Shown: positions 17,007-26,869, numbered from the stretch's first letter. The stretch: DNA of 64,000 bases from Paenibacillus durus (GCF_000756615.1 NZ_CP009288.1:2852001-2916000); one strand, 5' to 3'. Numbers and translations: made by a program. Notes: generated by a model not told the origin, from the sequence alone.

Positions 17007-19555
17007 TGGATATCGCCAAGGTGATCGTCGATGTTCCCGTGCGCAGCACCGACAAAACCTTCGATTATAAGGTACCGGAATCTTTAAAAGTATGGATTGA
17101 GGTAGGCAGCCGGGTGGCTGTTCCTTTCGGGCACCGAACTGTTCAGGGCTTCGTCGTGTCCCTGGAGTATGGCGATGTGAAAGCGATCCAGGGAATCAAG
17201 CCGATCCAGGAAGTGCTTGATCTCATTCCTCCGCTGTCGCCGGAGCTCGTGGAGCTGGCGGATTGGATGAGCGAACGATATGCCTGCCGCCGGATTTCGG
17301 CGCTGCAGGCAATGCTGCCGACGGCGCTTAAAGGCAAAGCCGAACGGCTTATTTCGCTTGGGACTGCTGAGCCTGAACCGAGGGATGAAGAGGGAACGTT
17401 ATTTCCTGATGAGGAGTGGTTTCCAATTTTTCCAGATACCGGCCGGGAGGAAAGGGAAATTACTGAATTTGTGCGCCGCGCCGGCGAGGTGTCGATGAAG
17501 CAGCTGTCCAGGGCTTTTCCGGACGGGGCGGAAACGATCAAATTCATGCTTCGGCGGGGCGTCTTGAAGGAAAGCCAATCGATCAAGGACAAAATGGGCA
17601 AGAAGAGGCTTAAAGCTGTTGATCTGACGATGGAACCTGAATCTGCGCGGGAAGCGCTAAATAATCTGCCTGCGAGATCCGCCCGCCAGAAGGAGGTCCT
17701 ATCGTTCCTGATCGATATGGACGCGATGCTTCCGATGCCGCTCAAGGACGTGCTGTCCGCTCTGCAGGTAACCGCTGGAACGGTGAAAGGACTGGAAGAC
17801 AAAGGGTTGATCGAGATTACCGAGGTGGAGGTCTACCGGGATCCTTACCGCGGCCGCGACTTCAAGCCGAGTGCGCCGCTTCCGCTTACCTCGGAGCAAT
17901 CAGCGGTATATGGACGTATTGTGGGTGCCATCGACGAGCAGCGGCATGAGACCTTTTTGCTTCACGGCGTAACCGGCAGCGGAAAGACAGAGATCTACCT
18001 TCAGTGCATCCAGCACTGCGTCGAGCAGGGCCGACAGGCTGTTGTGCTCGTTCCCGAAATATCTTTAACTCCTCAAATGGTGGAACGTTTCAAGGGAAGA
18101 TTCGGCAGCGGGGTTGCGGTCATGCACAGCCGTCTGTCTTCCGGAGAACGCTATGACGAATGGCGGAAGATTCGCGAAGGCAAAGCGTCGGTTGCCGTCG
18201 GCGCGCGCTCTGCGATATTCGCTCCGTTTGGCAATCTAGGCCTGATTATTATGGATGAGGAGCATGAAACCTCTTACAAGCAGGAGGAAAATCCGAGATA
18301 TCATGCGCGCGATGTGGCCGTCCGCCGGGCCCTGCTAGGTGATGCGGTCGTCATTTTGGGATCGGCGACGCCTTCGCTGGAGAGCTATTACGCCGCCAGG
18401 TCGAAAAGCGACGACAATTTCTCGCCGGTGCTGCTGGAAATGCCAAGCCGGGCGCTGGGAAACGAGCTTCCGGCGGTTCAGGTGGTGGACATGCGCGAGG
18501 AGCTTAAGGAAGGCAACCGCTCCATGTTCAGCCGGGGACTTCACGCGGCGCTGCAGAGCAGGCTTGAGCGAGGGGAGCAGACCGTGCTTCTGCTGAACCG
18601 CAGAGGCTTCTCAACCTTTGTGATGTGCCGCAGCTGCGGCTATGTCGCCGGCTGTCCCGAGTGCGATATTTCGCTGACGTACCACAGCCGGAGCAATAAT
18701 CTGCGCTGCCATTACTGCGGTCATGCGGAGCCGGCTCCAGAGGTCTGCCCGGAATGCGGCAGCGAACATATCCGTTTTTTCGGAACGGGAACGCAGCGTG
18801 TGGAAGAAGAGCTGGTTAAGCTGTTTCCGGGAATGAGGGTCATCCGGATGGATGTCGATACGACGACCGAGAAAGGCTCGCATGAGAAGCTGCTGGGACA
18901 ATTCAGGGACAAGAAGGCCGATGTGCTGCTCGGAACGCAAATGGTAGCCAAGGGGCTTGATTTTCCTGACGTGACGCTTGTGGGCGTCATTACAGCGGAT
19001 TCGGCGCTGAACCTGCCCGATTTCCGTGCTGCCGAGAAGACATTCCAGCTTCTTACACAGGTGGCGGGACGGGCAGGACGTCATAAGCTTCCCGGAGAGG
19101 TGCTGGTTCAGTCCTACACACCGGACCATTACTCCATCATTCACGCCAGCCGGCATGACTATGCCTCGTTCGTAAGAGAAGAACTGAAACATCGAAAAGC
19201 GCTCCACTATCCGCCTTACTGCCGGCTGATTCTTGTGACGCTGTCGCATGAACAAATGCCGGTGGCGCTGCGCATGGCTGAGAACTATGCGATGAGCATT
19301 CAGGGAAAGGCAAGGCAGCGCCGGTGGTTCGGCAGTCTGGACAAGCTGACTTCGGACGGACTCGATCTGCTCGGACCCGTAGCCTCCCCGCTGCCCCGAT
19401 TAAAGGGACGATACCGGTTCCAATGCATGATTAAATGGCGGGGAACCATTGATGCGATCGGGCTGGCCCGCGAGGTGTCGGAAGAACTTGAAGATTCGCT
19501 TCGTGATCCGGTGCTTCAAATCAGCATTGATGTTGATCCCCAAATGCTGATGTAA
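17006..19555 (+). CDS. priA: Primosomal protein N' (replication restart helicase PriA)
   Basis: An 849-residue 3'-5' DNA helicase that reloads the replisome at stalled forks. The Walker A motif GVTGSGKTEIYL is near residue 320 and Walker B is DEEH. Eight cysteines in paired CxxC-type motifs between about residues 540 and 590 form the zinc-binding segment inside the helicase core. The first 200 residues are the 3'-DNA-binding and winged-helix region. The length is slightly above that of B. subtilis PriA (about 805). It overlaps coaBC by one base. Confidence 0.95.
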   Translation: MDIAKVIVDVPVRSTDKTFDYKVPESLKVWIEVGSRVAVPFGHRTVQGFVVSLEYGDVKAIQGIKPIQEVLDLIPPLSPELVELADWMSERYACRRISALQAMLPTALKGKAERLISLGTAEPEPRDEEGTLFPDEEWFPIFPDTGREEREITEFVRRAGEVSMKQLSRAFPDGAETIKFMLRRGVLKESQSIKDKMGKKRLKAVDLTMEPESAREALNNLPARSARQKEVLSFLIDMDAMLPMPLKDVLSALQVTAGTVKGLEDKGLIEITEVEVYRDPYRGRDFKPSAPLPLTSEQSAVYGRIVGAIDEQRHETFLLHGVTGSGKTEIYLQCIQHCVEQGRQAVVLVPEISLTPQMVERFKGRFGSGVAVMHSRLSSGERYDEWRKIREGKASVAVGARSAIFAPFGNLGLIIMDEEHETSYKQEENPRYHARDVAVRRALLGDAVVILGSATPSLESYYAARSKSDDNFSPVLLEMPSRALGNELPAVQVVDMREELKEGNRSMFSRGLHAALQSRLERGEQTVLLLNRRGFSTFVMCRSCGYVAGCPECDISLTYHSRSNNLRCHYCGHAEPAPEVCPECGSEHIRFFGTGTQRVEEELVKLFPGMRVIRMDVDTTTEKGSHEKLLGQFRDKKADVLLGTQMVAKGLDFPDVTLVGVITADSALNLPDFRAAEKTFQLLTQVAGRAGRHKLPGEVLVQSYTPDHYSIIHASRHDYASFVREELKHRKALHYPPYCRLILVTLSHEQMPVALRMAENYAMSIQGKARQRRWFGSLDKLTSDGLDLLGPVASPLPRLKGRYRFQCMIKWRGTIDAIGLAREVSEELEDSLRDPVLQISIDVDPQMLM

Positions 19556-19602
19556 CGCCGTTTGGCATAACATATATACAAAACCAGGAAGGTGATAGCG
19601 AA

Positions 19603-20088
19603 ATGGCGATACGATTAATAGTGAAAGAGCCTGACGAAGTGCTGCACAAGACGGCAAAAGCGGTTACGAAAATTACACCCAATGTGCAAAAACTGCTGGA
19701 TGATATGGCGGATACGATGTATGACGCCGAGGGCGTCGGTCTTGCTGCTCCGCAGGTGGGAATTCTCAAACGGCTGATTGTGGTGGACGCCGATGAAGAA
19801 CATGGTCTGATCAAGATGATCAACCCGGAAATCATTAAATCCGAAGGCGAGCAGTTCGGCCCGGAAGGATGCCTGAGTATTCCGGGCATTAACGGCGACG
19901 TTCGCCGCGCGGAGACAGTAACCGTCCGCGGGCTTGACCGTGAAGGCAATGAGATTACCATAACGGGAAGCGGGCTGCTCGCCCGGGCATTCCAGCATGA
20001 AATCGACCATCTGAATGGCGTGCTGTTCACGGATATCGCGGAGAAGGTCTACGAAATTAATGCGGAACGCAGCCAGACCGGGGAGTGA
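19603..20088 (+). CDS. def: Peptide deformylase
   Basis: A 161-residue metalloenzyme that removes the formyl group from new proteins. The three conserved motifs are present: GVGLAAPQVG, EGCLSIPG (metal-binding Cys) and HEIDHLNG (two metal-binding His and catalytic Glu). The short length and motif spacing fit the type 1 class. AGGAAGGTG precedes the ATG. The stop lies within ten bases of the fmt start, pairing deformylase with formyltransferase. Confidence 0.96.
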   Translation: MAIRLIVKEPDEVLHKTAKAVTKITPNVQKLLDDMADTMYDAEGVGLAAPQVGILKRLIVVDADEEHGLIKMINPEIIKSEGEQFGPEGCLSIPGINGDVRRAETVTVRGLDREGNEITITGSGLLARAFQHEIDHLNGVLFTDIAEKVYEINAERSQTGE

Positions 20089-20093
20089 ATGAA

Positions 20094-21059
20094 ATGAAGA
20101 TTGTGTTCATGGGCACACCCGCTTTCGCGGTACCATGTCTGCAAATGCTGGTGGATGAAGGCTATGAAGTCGCTGCCGTCATCACCCAGCCCGACCGGCC
20201 GCAGGGGAGAAAGAAGATACTGACACCATCGCCTGTCAAAGCGGCTGCAGAGGCGCTGGGCCTTCCGGTTCTCCAGCCTGAACGTATGCGGCGTCCGGAG
20301 GCGGTAGCGGAGCTTGCCGCCTATGAACCGGAACTAATCGTTACGGCCGCTTATGGGCAGATTCTGCCCAAAGCCGTACTGGACCTGCCTTCCCGTGGAT
20401 GCGTGAATGTGCATGGATCGCTTTTGCCCAAATACAGGGGAGGGGCGCCAATCCAGAGAAGCATTATAAATGGCGAAAGCGTAACGGGCGTGACCCTGAT
20501 GTACATGGCGGAAGGACTGGATACGGGAGATATGATCGCAAAAGTTGAGGTCCCGATTGAGGATGACGATACGTCAGGCACCCTGTTTGAGAAGCTGAGC
20601 CAGGCAGGCCGGGATTTGCTGAAGTCTCAAATGCCACGTCTGCTTGCCGGACCCGTAACTGCGGAGCCTCAGGATGACAGCCAGGCGACTTACGCGCCGA
20701 ATTTGAGCCGGGAGGATGAGCGGATCGATTGGAGCGCGGGCTCGCGGGAAATTTATAACCGCATCCGCGGTCTGGTTCCCTTTTCGGGCGCCTTTACACT
20801 CTGGAATGGCGAGACGTTCAAAATATGGGCTGCCGCTTCACCTGGCACGGCTGCTTCAGCCAATGCTTCCGGCGCTTCTGCCCATGGCGATGGACCCGAA
20901 CCGGGAACCGTGCTGTCCCTGGGACAGGCCGGCATTGAAGTCAAGACCGGCGACGGAAGCCTTCATCTGCTTACTGTCCAGCCCGCCGGGAAGAAGGCAA
21001 TGGCTGCGGGAGACTTTGCCCGCGGCGGAACGATGAAGCCCGGCATGGTGCTGGCATGA
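20094..21059 (+). CDS. fmt: Methionyl-tRNA formyltransferase
   Basis: A 321-residue enzyme that formylates initiator Met-tRNA with 10-formyltetrahydrofolate. The start MKIVFMGTPAFAVP, the substrate-binding VHGSLLPKYRGGAPI and LDTGDMI are family hallmarks. The ATG at 20094 is preferred over a GTG at 20085 because GGGGAG is well spaced for it. An Ala/Ser/Gly-rich insert of about 20 residues (near 250-272) lies in the C-terminal OB-fold domain. The end overlaps rsmB by four bases. Confidence 0.95.
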   Translation: MKIVFMGTPAFAVPCLQMLVDEGYEVAAVITQPDRPQGRKKILTPSPVKAAAEALGLPVLQPERMRRPEAVAELAAYEPELIVTAAYGQILPKAVLDLPSRGCVNVHGSLLPKYRGGAPIQRSIINGESVTGVTLMYMAEGLDTGDMIAKVEVPIEDDDTSGTLFEKLSQAGRDLLKSQMPRLLAGPVTAEPQDDSQATYAPNLSREDERIDWSAGSREIYNRIRGLVPFSGAFTLWNGETFKIWAAASPGTAASANASGASAHGDGPEPGTVLSLGQAGIEVKTGDGSLHLLTVQPAGKKAMAAGDFARGGTMKPGMVLA

Positions 21060-22555
21060 GCGGGCCTAACGGACGGGGAACACCTTCAGGCGGGAACAAT
21101 CTGAACAGCCGCGTAGGCTCGGAACGTGGTAAGGCTGCACCCAAAGGCGGCGGGACCGGCAGAGGGCGCGGTGCCGCAGGCGGGGCAAGAACCGTTGCCA
21201 GGAGCATTTCGGCGAGAGAAACAGCCCTTGACGTATTGGTGCGCGTTCAGCAGGAAGGGGCATACAGCAACCTGCTGCTTAATACGAGTCTGCAGAAGGC
21301 AGCCTTGTCCCGTGAGGACGCGGGACTGGCCACTGAGCTCGTGTATGGGACGATTTCGCGTCTGAATACGCTGGAATATGTCCTGAAGGGCTTTGTGAGC
21401 AAAGGGCTGGATAAGCTTCAGCCCTGGGTTCGCTGCTTGTTGTCTTTAAGTCTTTATCAGATTATGTACCTTGACCGGATACCGCCTCACGCGGCGGTGA
21501 ACGAGGCTGTCAATCTAGCCAAGCGCCGCGGCCATCAAGGCATCTCGGGCATGGTGAATGGCGTGCTGCGGAGTATCCTTCGCGCGGGACCGCTGCCGGT
21601 CATCCCTCAGGAAATGTCCTGGGAAGAGCGGACTGCTCTGCTCCATTCACATCCGCTGTGGATGGTAGAGCGGTGGCGGGACGAGTTCGGAGCGGACATG
21701 GCCGAAGCGATCTGCAAGGCCAATAATGAGCCGCCTGCCGTAAGCGTCCGGGTGAACACGACGATGACCAGCCGCGATCGGCTGCTTGAAGAGATGCTCG
21801 GTCAGGGAGTCAATGCCCGGCCGTCCGAGCTGAGTCCTTATGGAATCGTCGTGAGAGGAGCCGGCAATCTGGCGCTCTCATCTTGGTACCGGGATGGTCT
21901 TCTGTCTATTCAGGACGAAAGCTCCATGCTTGTGGCCGAGGCTGTTAATCCTCTACCCGGCATGAAGGTATTGGACTGCTGCGCCGCCCCCGGAGGCAAG
22001 ACGACGCATATGGGCGAGCTGATGAAGGATCGAGGCTCCATTTATGCCAATGATCTGCATCCGCATAAAGCCGCGCTGATCTTCGATCAGGCAGGGCGCC
22101 TTGGTCTTGAATGCATCGGTACCGGAAGTGGAGACGCACTGGAACTCGGGAAGAAATTCGCCCCTGCTTCCTTCGACCGGATTCTGCTGGACGCCCCTTG
22201 TTCGGGATTGGGCGTGATCCGCCGCAAACCGGATTTGAAATGGGCCAAGCAGCCGGAAGATTCGGCGGCGATTGCCGAGCTGCAGTCTAAGCTGCTGGAT
22301 TCGGCCGCTGCTTTGCTGAAGCCGGGCGGGGTGCTGGTGTACAGCACCTGTACGCTCGACCGGTTGGAGAACGGTAATATCGTTAGTTCCTTCTTGGAAC
22401 GCAGCGAAGAATTCGCCTCTGTGACATTCTCTTCACCACTCTGGAACCGTCTTGGCAATAACGTTCTTGCCAGTGGCCAAGGGATGCAAATCTTACCCCA
22501 ACATTACGGAAGTGACGGCTTCTATATCGCCATTCTTGAACGGCTCCGCCAATAG
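21056..22555 (+). CDS. rsmB: 16S rRNA (cytosine-967 C5)-methyltransferase
   Basis: A 499-residue SAM-dependent methyltransferase. An N-terminal NusB-like RNA-binding domain starts near residue 50, and the catalytic Rossmann domain has DCCAAPGGKTTHMGEL, DAPCSGLGVIRRKPDLKW and YSTCTLDRLENG with the two catalytic cysteines. The first 50 residues are rich in Gly, Arg and Asn and do not belong to the usual fold; they look like a disordered RNA-binding extension. The ATG overlaps the fmt stop (ATGA). The start could lie further in, but no better site is seen. Confidence 0.94.
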   Translation: MSGPNGRGTPSGGNNLNSRVGSERGKAAPKGGGTGRGRGAAGGARTVARSISARETALDVLVRVQQEGAYSNLLLNTSLQKAALSREDAGLATELVYGTISRLNTLEYVLKGFVSKGLDKLQPWVRCLLSLSLYQIMYLDRIPPHAAVNEAVNLAKRRGHQGISGMVNGVLRSILRAGPLPVIPQEMSWEERTALLHSHPLWMVERWRDEFGADMAEAICKANNEPPAVSVRVNTTMTSRDRLLEEMLGQGVNARPSELSPYGIVVRGAGNLALSSWYRDGLLSIQDESSMLVAEAVNPLPGMKVLDCCAAPGGKTTHMGELMKDRGSIYANDLHPHKAALIFDQAGRLGLECIGTGSGDALELGKKFAPASFDRILLDAPCSGLGVIRRKPDLKWAKQPEDSAAIAELQSKLLDSAAALLKPGGVLVYSTCTLDRLENGNIVSSFLERSEEFASVTFSSPLWNRLGNNVLASGQGMQILPQHYGSDGFYIAILERLRQ

Positions 22556-22585
22556 AGCCGCTGATCGGATCTCGATTGTCTTAAC

Positions 22586-22619
22586 CCCCGCCGGGCCAGC
22601 CTCGGCGGGTTTTCTTTTA
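22586..22619 (+). terminator. Intrinsic terminator after rsmB
   Basis: A GC-rich stem (CCCGCCG with CGGCGGG) with a nine-base loop is followed by TTTTCTTTT. It closes the coaBC-priA-def-fmt-rsmB run. Confidence 0.85.
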
Positions 22620-22733
22620 CCCTCTGTGTGATTTGTGTTAAAATAGGCAGGATGAGAAATAATATGAATAACTCTTGAACGAATATCCTATAAGTTCAGA
22701 CATCTTTAAGAAAGCACAGGTGCGATCACGATA

Positions 22734-23774
22734 ATGAAACCTTTAATATACGATTTTACCCTCGAAGAGTTGGTAGAGTGGGCCAAGGATAACGGAGAAC
22801 CGGCTTTTCGGGGCGGACAGATTTTTGATTGGCTGTACGTCAAGCGCGTCAGCGATTTTGACTCGATGAGCAACCTGCCTAAGTCTTTGCGGGCGAAGCT
22901 GGATGAACAGTTCTCCATTAACGCCCTTTCGGAAATTACAAAGCTCGAATCGAAAGATGGAACAGTGAAGTTTCTGTTCGGACTGCATGACGATCATGCC
23001 ATTGAAACGGTCATCATGAAGCATAATTACGGCAACAGTGTATGCGTAACAACCCAGGTGGGCTGCCGGATTGGCTGCACCTTCTGCGCTTCGACTCTTG
23101 GAGGACTTAAGCGGGATTTGACGGCAGGCGAAATTGTGGCGCAGGTCGTGCGCTCACAGCAGATTCTGGATGCCCGCGGCGAACGCGTCAGCAGTATTGT
23201 TATCATGGGCACGGGCGAACCGTTTGAGAATTATGACGCCACCATGAGATTTCTGCGCCTGATGATCCATGAAAAAGGATTAAATATCGGGCAGCGGCAT
23301 ATAACGGTATCAACAAGCGGGATTGTCCCGAGTATTTATAAGTTTGCCGATGAGGATACCCAGATCAACCTGGCGATCTCCATTCATGCGCCGAATGACG
23401 CGCTTCGTTCAAAGCTGATGCCGGTCAACCGCCGTTATCCTTTTGATGAAGTGATGGAATCGCTGCGCTATTATCAGGCAAAGACAGGACGGCGCATCAG
23501 TTTCGAATATGCGCTGATCGGCGGCGTAAATGATCAGCCGGAGCATGCGGAAGAGCTTGCCGGAGTGCTAAAACATATGCTGTGCCATGTTAATCTAATT
23601 CCGGTTAACTATGTGCCTGAACGCAAGTATGTGCGCACTTCACGTAATGATATTTTCCAATTTCAGCGGATTCTGGCCGATCAGGGAATCAATGTGACGA
23701 TTCGCCGCGAACAGGGCCATGATATCGCCGCCGCATGCGGACAATTACGCGCCAAACATATGGAGTTGAGGTGA
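22734..23774 (+). CDS. rlmN: 23S rRNA (adenine-2503 C2) / tRNA methyltransferase RlmN
   Basis: A 346-residue radical SAM methyltransferase that makes 2-methyladenosine in 23S rRNA and some tRNAs. The iron-sulfur motif CRIGCTFC is near residue 111, and MGTGEPFENYD and the C-terminal cysteine in DIAAACGQLR complete the expected active site. The start at 22734 follows a 115-base gap after the upstream terminator, so a promoter should lie in that gap. prpC begins seven bases downstream. Confidence 0.95.
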   Translation: MKPLIYDFTLEELVEWAKDNGEPAFRGGQIFDWLYVKRVSDFDSMSNLPKSLRAKLDEQFSINALSEITKLESKDGTVKFLFGLHDDHAIETVIMKHNYGNSVCVTTQVGCRIGCTFCASTLGGLKRDLTAGEIVAQVVRSQQILDARGERVSSIVIMGTGEPFENYDATMRFLRLMIHEKGLNIGQRHITVSTSGIVPSIYKFADEDTQINLAISIHAPNDALRSKLMPVNRRYPFDEVMESLRYYQAKTGRRISFEYALIGGVNDQPEHAEELAGVLKHMLCHVNLIPVNYVPERKYVRTSRNDIFQFQRILADQGINVTIRREQGHDIAAACGQLRAKHMELR

Positions 23775-23780
23775 GGTCTT

Positions 23781-24557
23781 TTGATCAGAACAGTTCATGC
23801 CAGCGACATTGGACGGGTACGTACCGTCAATGAGGATTCGGTCTGGACCGGTGTTACGAGCCAAGGATATACGCTGGGTATTATCGCCGACGGTATGGGA
23901 GGGCATTTGGCGGGTGATACCGCAAGCCGCCTGGCGCTTGAGTCTGTCCGGGAGGGGCTGGACGGAATTGCGTCCGGTCTTTCCGGTGAAGAGTTAAGCG
24001 CGGTCTTGTCGGACGCGATAATGAAAGCCAACGATACCGTCTACAAGCAAGCTGCCAGTGACGAGCGTTACCACAACATGGGGACGACTGTCGTGTCTGC
24101 GCTGCTCGCAGGCCAGTCGGGCTACATTGGCCATATCGGCGACAGCAGAGCTTACATAATTCAGGATGGTAAGGCGCGGCAGTTGACCGAGGATCACACA
24201 CTGGTAAACGAGCTGTTCAAGAACGGCCAGATTACGCTCGAGGAACTGGATACCCATCCGCGGCGCAACGTTCTTATACGCGCTCTTGGAACGGATGAGG
24301 ACATCAAAGTCGATTTGATTCCAATAACGCTTGAACCGGGTGAAGTGCTGCTGCTGTGCAGCGACGGATTGAGCAATTTTGTTAGTGCCGAGCACTTGGG
24401 GAAGATTGCCGGCATGCAGGAAATATCGCTTAAGGAAAGAGCGGACCGTTTGCTTCAGCTGGCTTTGCTTGCCGGCGGCGGCGATAATATTAGCGTCGCC
24501 ATGCTGGAACATCATGAGGAGGCCGCTGTGCCCGAATCAAAGGAGTGGGAGAGATGA
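23781..24557 (+). CDS. prpC: PP2C-family Ser/Thr protein phosphatase PrpC
   Basis: A 258-residue PPM phosphatase that reverses phosphorylation by the adjacent kinase. Metal-binding motifs include RTVNEDS, DGMGGH, GDSRAY, CSDGLSNF and GGGDNIS. Translation starts at TTG 23781 with GAGGTGAGG upstream. The stop overlaps the kinase start by four bases, as is common for prpC-prkC pairs. Confidence 0.95.
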   Translation: MIRTVHASDIGRVRTVNEDSVWTGVTSQGYTLGIIADGMGGHLAGDTASRLALESVREGLDGIASGLSGEELSAVLSDAIMKANDTVYKQAASDERYHNMGTTVVSALLAGQSGYIGHIGDSRAYIIQDGKARQLTEDHTLVNELFKNGQITLEELDTHPRRNVLIRALGTDEDIKVDLIPITLEPGEVLLLCSDGLSNFVSAEHLGKIAGMQEISLKERADRLLQLALLAGGGDNISVAMLEHHEEAAVPESKEWER

Positions 24558-26758
24558 TCGGTCACGAGTTGGGAGGCCGTTACCAAGTCATCGAGCGGAT
24601 CGGTGGGGGCGGAATGGCGCTTGTATATAGGGCACATGATATTCTGCTCAATCGAAATGTCGCTATTAAAGTATTGCGGAACCAATTTGTACATGATGAG
24701 GAATTTATTCGCCGGTTTCGGCGGGAAGCGCAATCTGCTGCATCGCTTTCTCATCCCAATGTGGTTAGCATTTACGACGTGGGACAGGAAGATGAAATTC
24801 ATTATATAGTTATGGAATACGTGGAAGGCAAGAATCTGAACGAAATTATCAAGGAGAGGGCGCCGCTACAGGTGGACGAAGCCGTGAGAATCGCCACCCA
24901 AATCTGTGACGCGCTCGATCATGCCCATCAGAATCAGATTATCCATCGGGATATCAAACCGCATAACATACTTATCGGGCGTAACGGCCGTGTCAAAGTG
25001 ACCGATTTCGGCATAGCCCGCGCCGTAACGTCGACTACGATTACACAGACCGGTTCGGTCGTCGGTTCGGTGCACTATTTTTCTCCGGAACATGCCAAGG
25101 GAGTCGCCACAGGTGAAAAATCGGATTTGTATTCACTCGGCATCGTGATCTATCAAATGCTGACCGGCAGCCTGCCTTTTCTGGGCGAGAGTCCAATCAG
25201 CGTAGCGCTGAAGCATCTTCAAGAGGAATTTGAGGAGCCGCGCAAGCTGAATCCGATGATCCCCCAAAGCGTGGAGAACATCATCCTTAAATCAATGCGC
25301 AAAAATCCTGAGGAGCGCTATCAATCGGCTAAAGAAATGCTACAGGATCTGGAAACCTGTCTGCTGCCGGAGCGCCGGAGCGAACAGAAGGTATCATTCA
25401 TGGATGATGATGAGGACAGAACCAGGGTGATGCCGGCCATCAAGCCGATTCCCAGGAGCAACGGCTTGCGCAGCCGCGGCGAGGATAGAATGATCCGTGA
25501 GGACGATCCTCCGTCTGCCAAGAAGAAAAAAGATTGGGGAAGACCCGCACTGTGGATCGGGCTTACGCTGCTGCTCCTGCTGGCGATGGCCGGGGTGGTG
25601 TGGTATGTAAACGCGAAGCTGGTTGTTCCTGAAGTAACAGTCCCCAAACTAGTCAGTCTTTCGCTGGACGATGCGAAAGTCAAGCTGGCCGATGCGGGAC
25701 TTGTTCTGGAGGAGCCGGTAACGACGGAGTACAATGCTAACTTTGCTGAAGGGATCGTCTTCGAGCAGAGCAAAGAGCCGGATACGACGGTAAAAGAAGG
25801 AACGACCATCGCGCTTAAGGTAAGCATTGCCAAACCGCTCCTGTCAATGCCGGAGTTATCCGGGATGACTTATGACGAAGCGGTGGAAGCTTTGGTAGCG
25901 CAAGGTGTAGAGCAGAGCCGAATAACACAGGACAGCGAATTCAGCAAAGAAATTCCGGAAGGTGAGGTACTCCGGCAGAATCCGATTTCAGGCAGCCAAT
26001 ATGATCCGGATACCGCTGCTATCTCGATCACAGTCAGCAAAGGCCAGGAGAGCATCACGATGCCGGATTTAACGGGCCTCTCCGAATCGGAAGCGAAAGC
26101 CAAGCTGGAGGAGCTAGGTCTGGAGCTCGGTGATGTGAAGAGGGAATCCAGCTTTTCCATAGAAAAGGGCAAGATAACGAAGCAATGGCCGTATGAAAAA
26201 GGCGCAGCGGCGCAACCTGGCGAGAAAATCACCTTATATATCAGCGACGGCTATCCGCCTGAAGCGCTGGAATACACGTTCAACCTTCCGGTATCTCCGG
26301 TGCAGGAAGGGAAGAAGACCAAGATCCGGATCGAATTTGTCGATGCGCGCAACAATGGCGAGAAACAGGATTGGGGAACCCGCACGATCAGCAAAACCCA
26401 GGTACTGTCGGTGAACCTTATTCTCGCTCCAAATAAGGAAGGGGCTGTCATGGTGTACCAGGATGGAGAGTTCTTCGATACGTATTCCGTCTCGTACATG
26501 GATGCAAAGAACGGTACGGTGCCAATTCCCGAGCCTTCGCCGGTCAATCCGCCATCGCCGTCTCCGGCCGCGACGCCTGCCGGCACCGAACCGTCTGCAG
26601 ATCCGGTAACCGCGCCCGGAACGGAAGGCGCTACGCCAGATACCGGGGGCGAGCCAGGCGTCAATCAGACGGGGGACAGTGCGAGCGGTACGCAGATCAT
26701 ATCAGGTAATGACAATCAGGACACCACTTCCAAACATAAAGGTAAAGATAAGAAATAA
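24554..26758 (+). CDS. prkC: Membrane Ser/Thr kinase with PASTA domains (PrkC)
   Basis: A 734-residue transmembrane kinase that senses peptidoglycan fragments; in Bacillus it triggers spore germination and adjusts growth. The cytoplasmic kinase domain (about 1-270) has a Gly-rich loop, VAIKV lysine, HRDIKPHN and DFG. A single membrane helix lies near residues 330-350, followed by three PASTA repeats up to about 575. After these come about 75 residues of predicted beta-rich sequence and a Pro/Thr/Gly-rich tail ending in a lysine cluster; the protein is about 90 residues longer than B. subtilis PrkC. The ATG at 24554 has AGGAG eight bases upstream. Confidence 0.95.
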   Translation: MIGHELGGRYQVIERIGGGGMALVYRAHDILLNRNVAIKVLRNQFVHDEEFIRRFRREAQSAASLSHPNVVSIYDVGQEDEIHYIVMEYVEGKNLNEIIKERAPLQVDEAVRIATQICDALDHAHQNQIIHRDIKPHNILIGRNGRVKVTDFGIARAVTSTTITQTGSVVGSVHYFSPEHAKGVATGEKSDLYSLGIVIYQMLTGSLPFLGESPISVALKHLQEEFEEPRKLNPMIPQSVENIILKSMRKNPEERYQSAKEMLQDLETCLLPERRSEQKVSFMDDDEDRTRVMPAIKPIPRSNGLRSRGEDRMIREDDPPSAKKKKDWGRPALWIGLTLLLLLAMAGVVWYVNAKLVVPEVTVPKLVSLSLDDAKVKLADAGLVLEEPVTTEYNANFAEGIVFEQSKEPDTTVKEGTTIALKVSIAKPLLSMPELSGMTYDEAVEALVAQGVEQSRITQDSEFSKEIPEGEVLRQNPISGSQYDPDTAAISITVSKGQESITMPDLTGLSESEAKAKLEELGLELGDVKRESSFSIEKGKITKQWPYEKGAAAQPGEKITLYISDGYPPEALEYTFNLPVSPVQEGKKTKIRIEFVDARNNGEKQDWGTRTISKTQVLSVNLILAPNKEGAVMVYQDGEFFDTYSVSYMDAKNGTVPIPEPSPVNPPSPSPAATPAGTEPSADPVTAPGTEGATPDTGGEPGVNQTGDSASGTQIISGNDNQDTTSKHKGKDKK

Positions 26759-26778
26759 TCGCAAAAACTAGTCAAAGA

Positions 26779-26808
26779 CAAGAGCGGCCGCTTAAACAGC
26801 CGCTCTTG
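26779..26808. terminator. Hairpin after prkC, without T-run
   Basis: A perfect ten-base stem (26779-26788 with 26799-26808) and ten-base loop lie in the prkC-rsgA gap. There is no T-run after it, so it may stabilise the prkC message end or act as a weak terminator. Confidence 0.45.
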
Positions 26809-26869
26809 CAGCAAACGGGAGACGTATTGCCATCATACCCGCTGAATCAAAGAGAGGAAGGCTTCGTTC

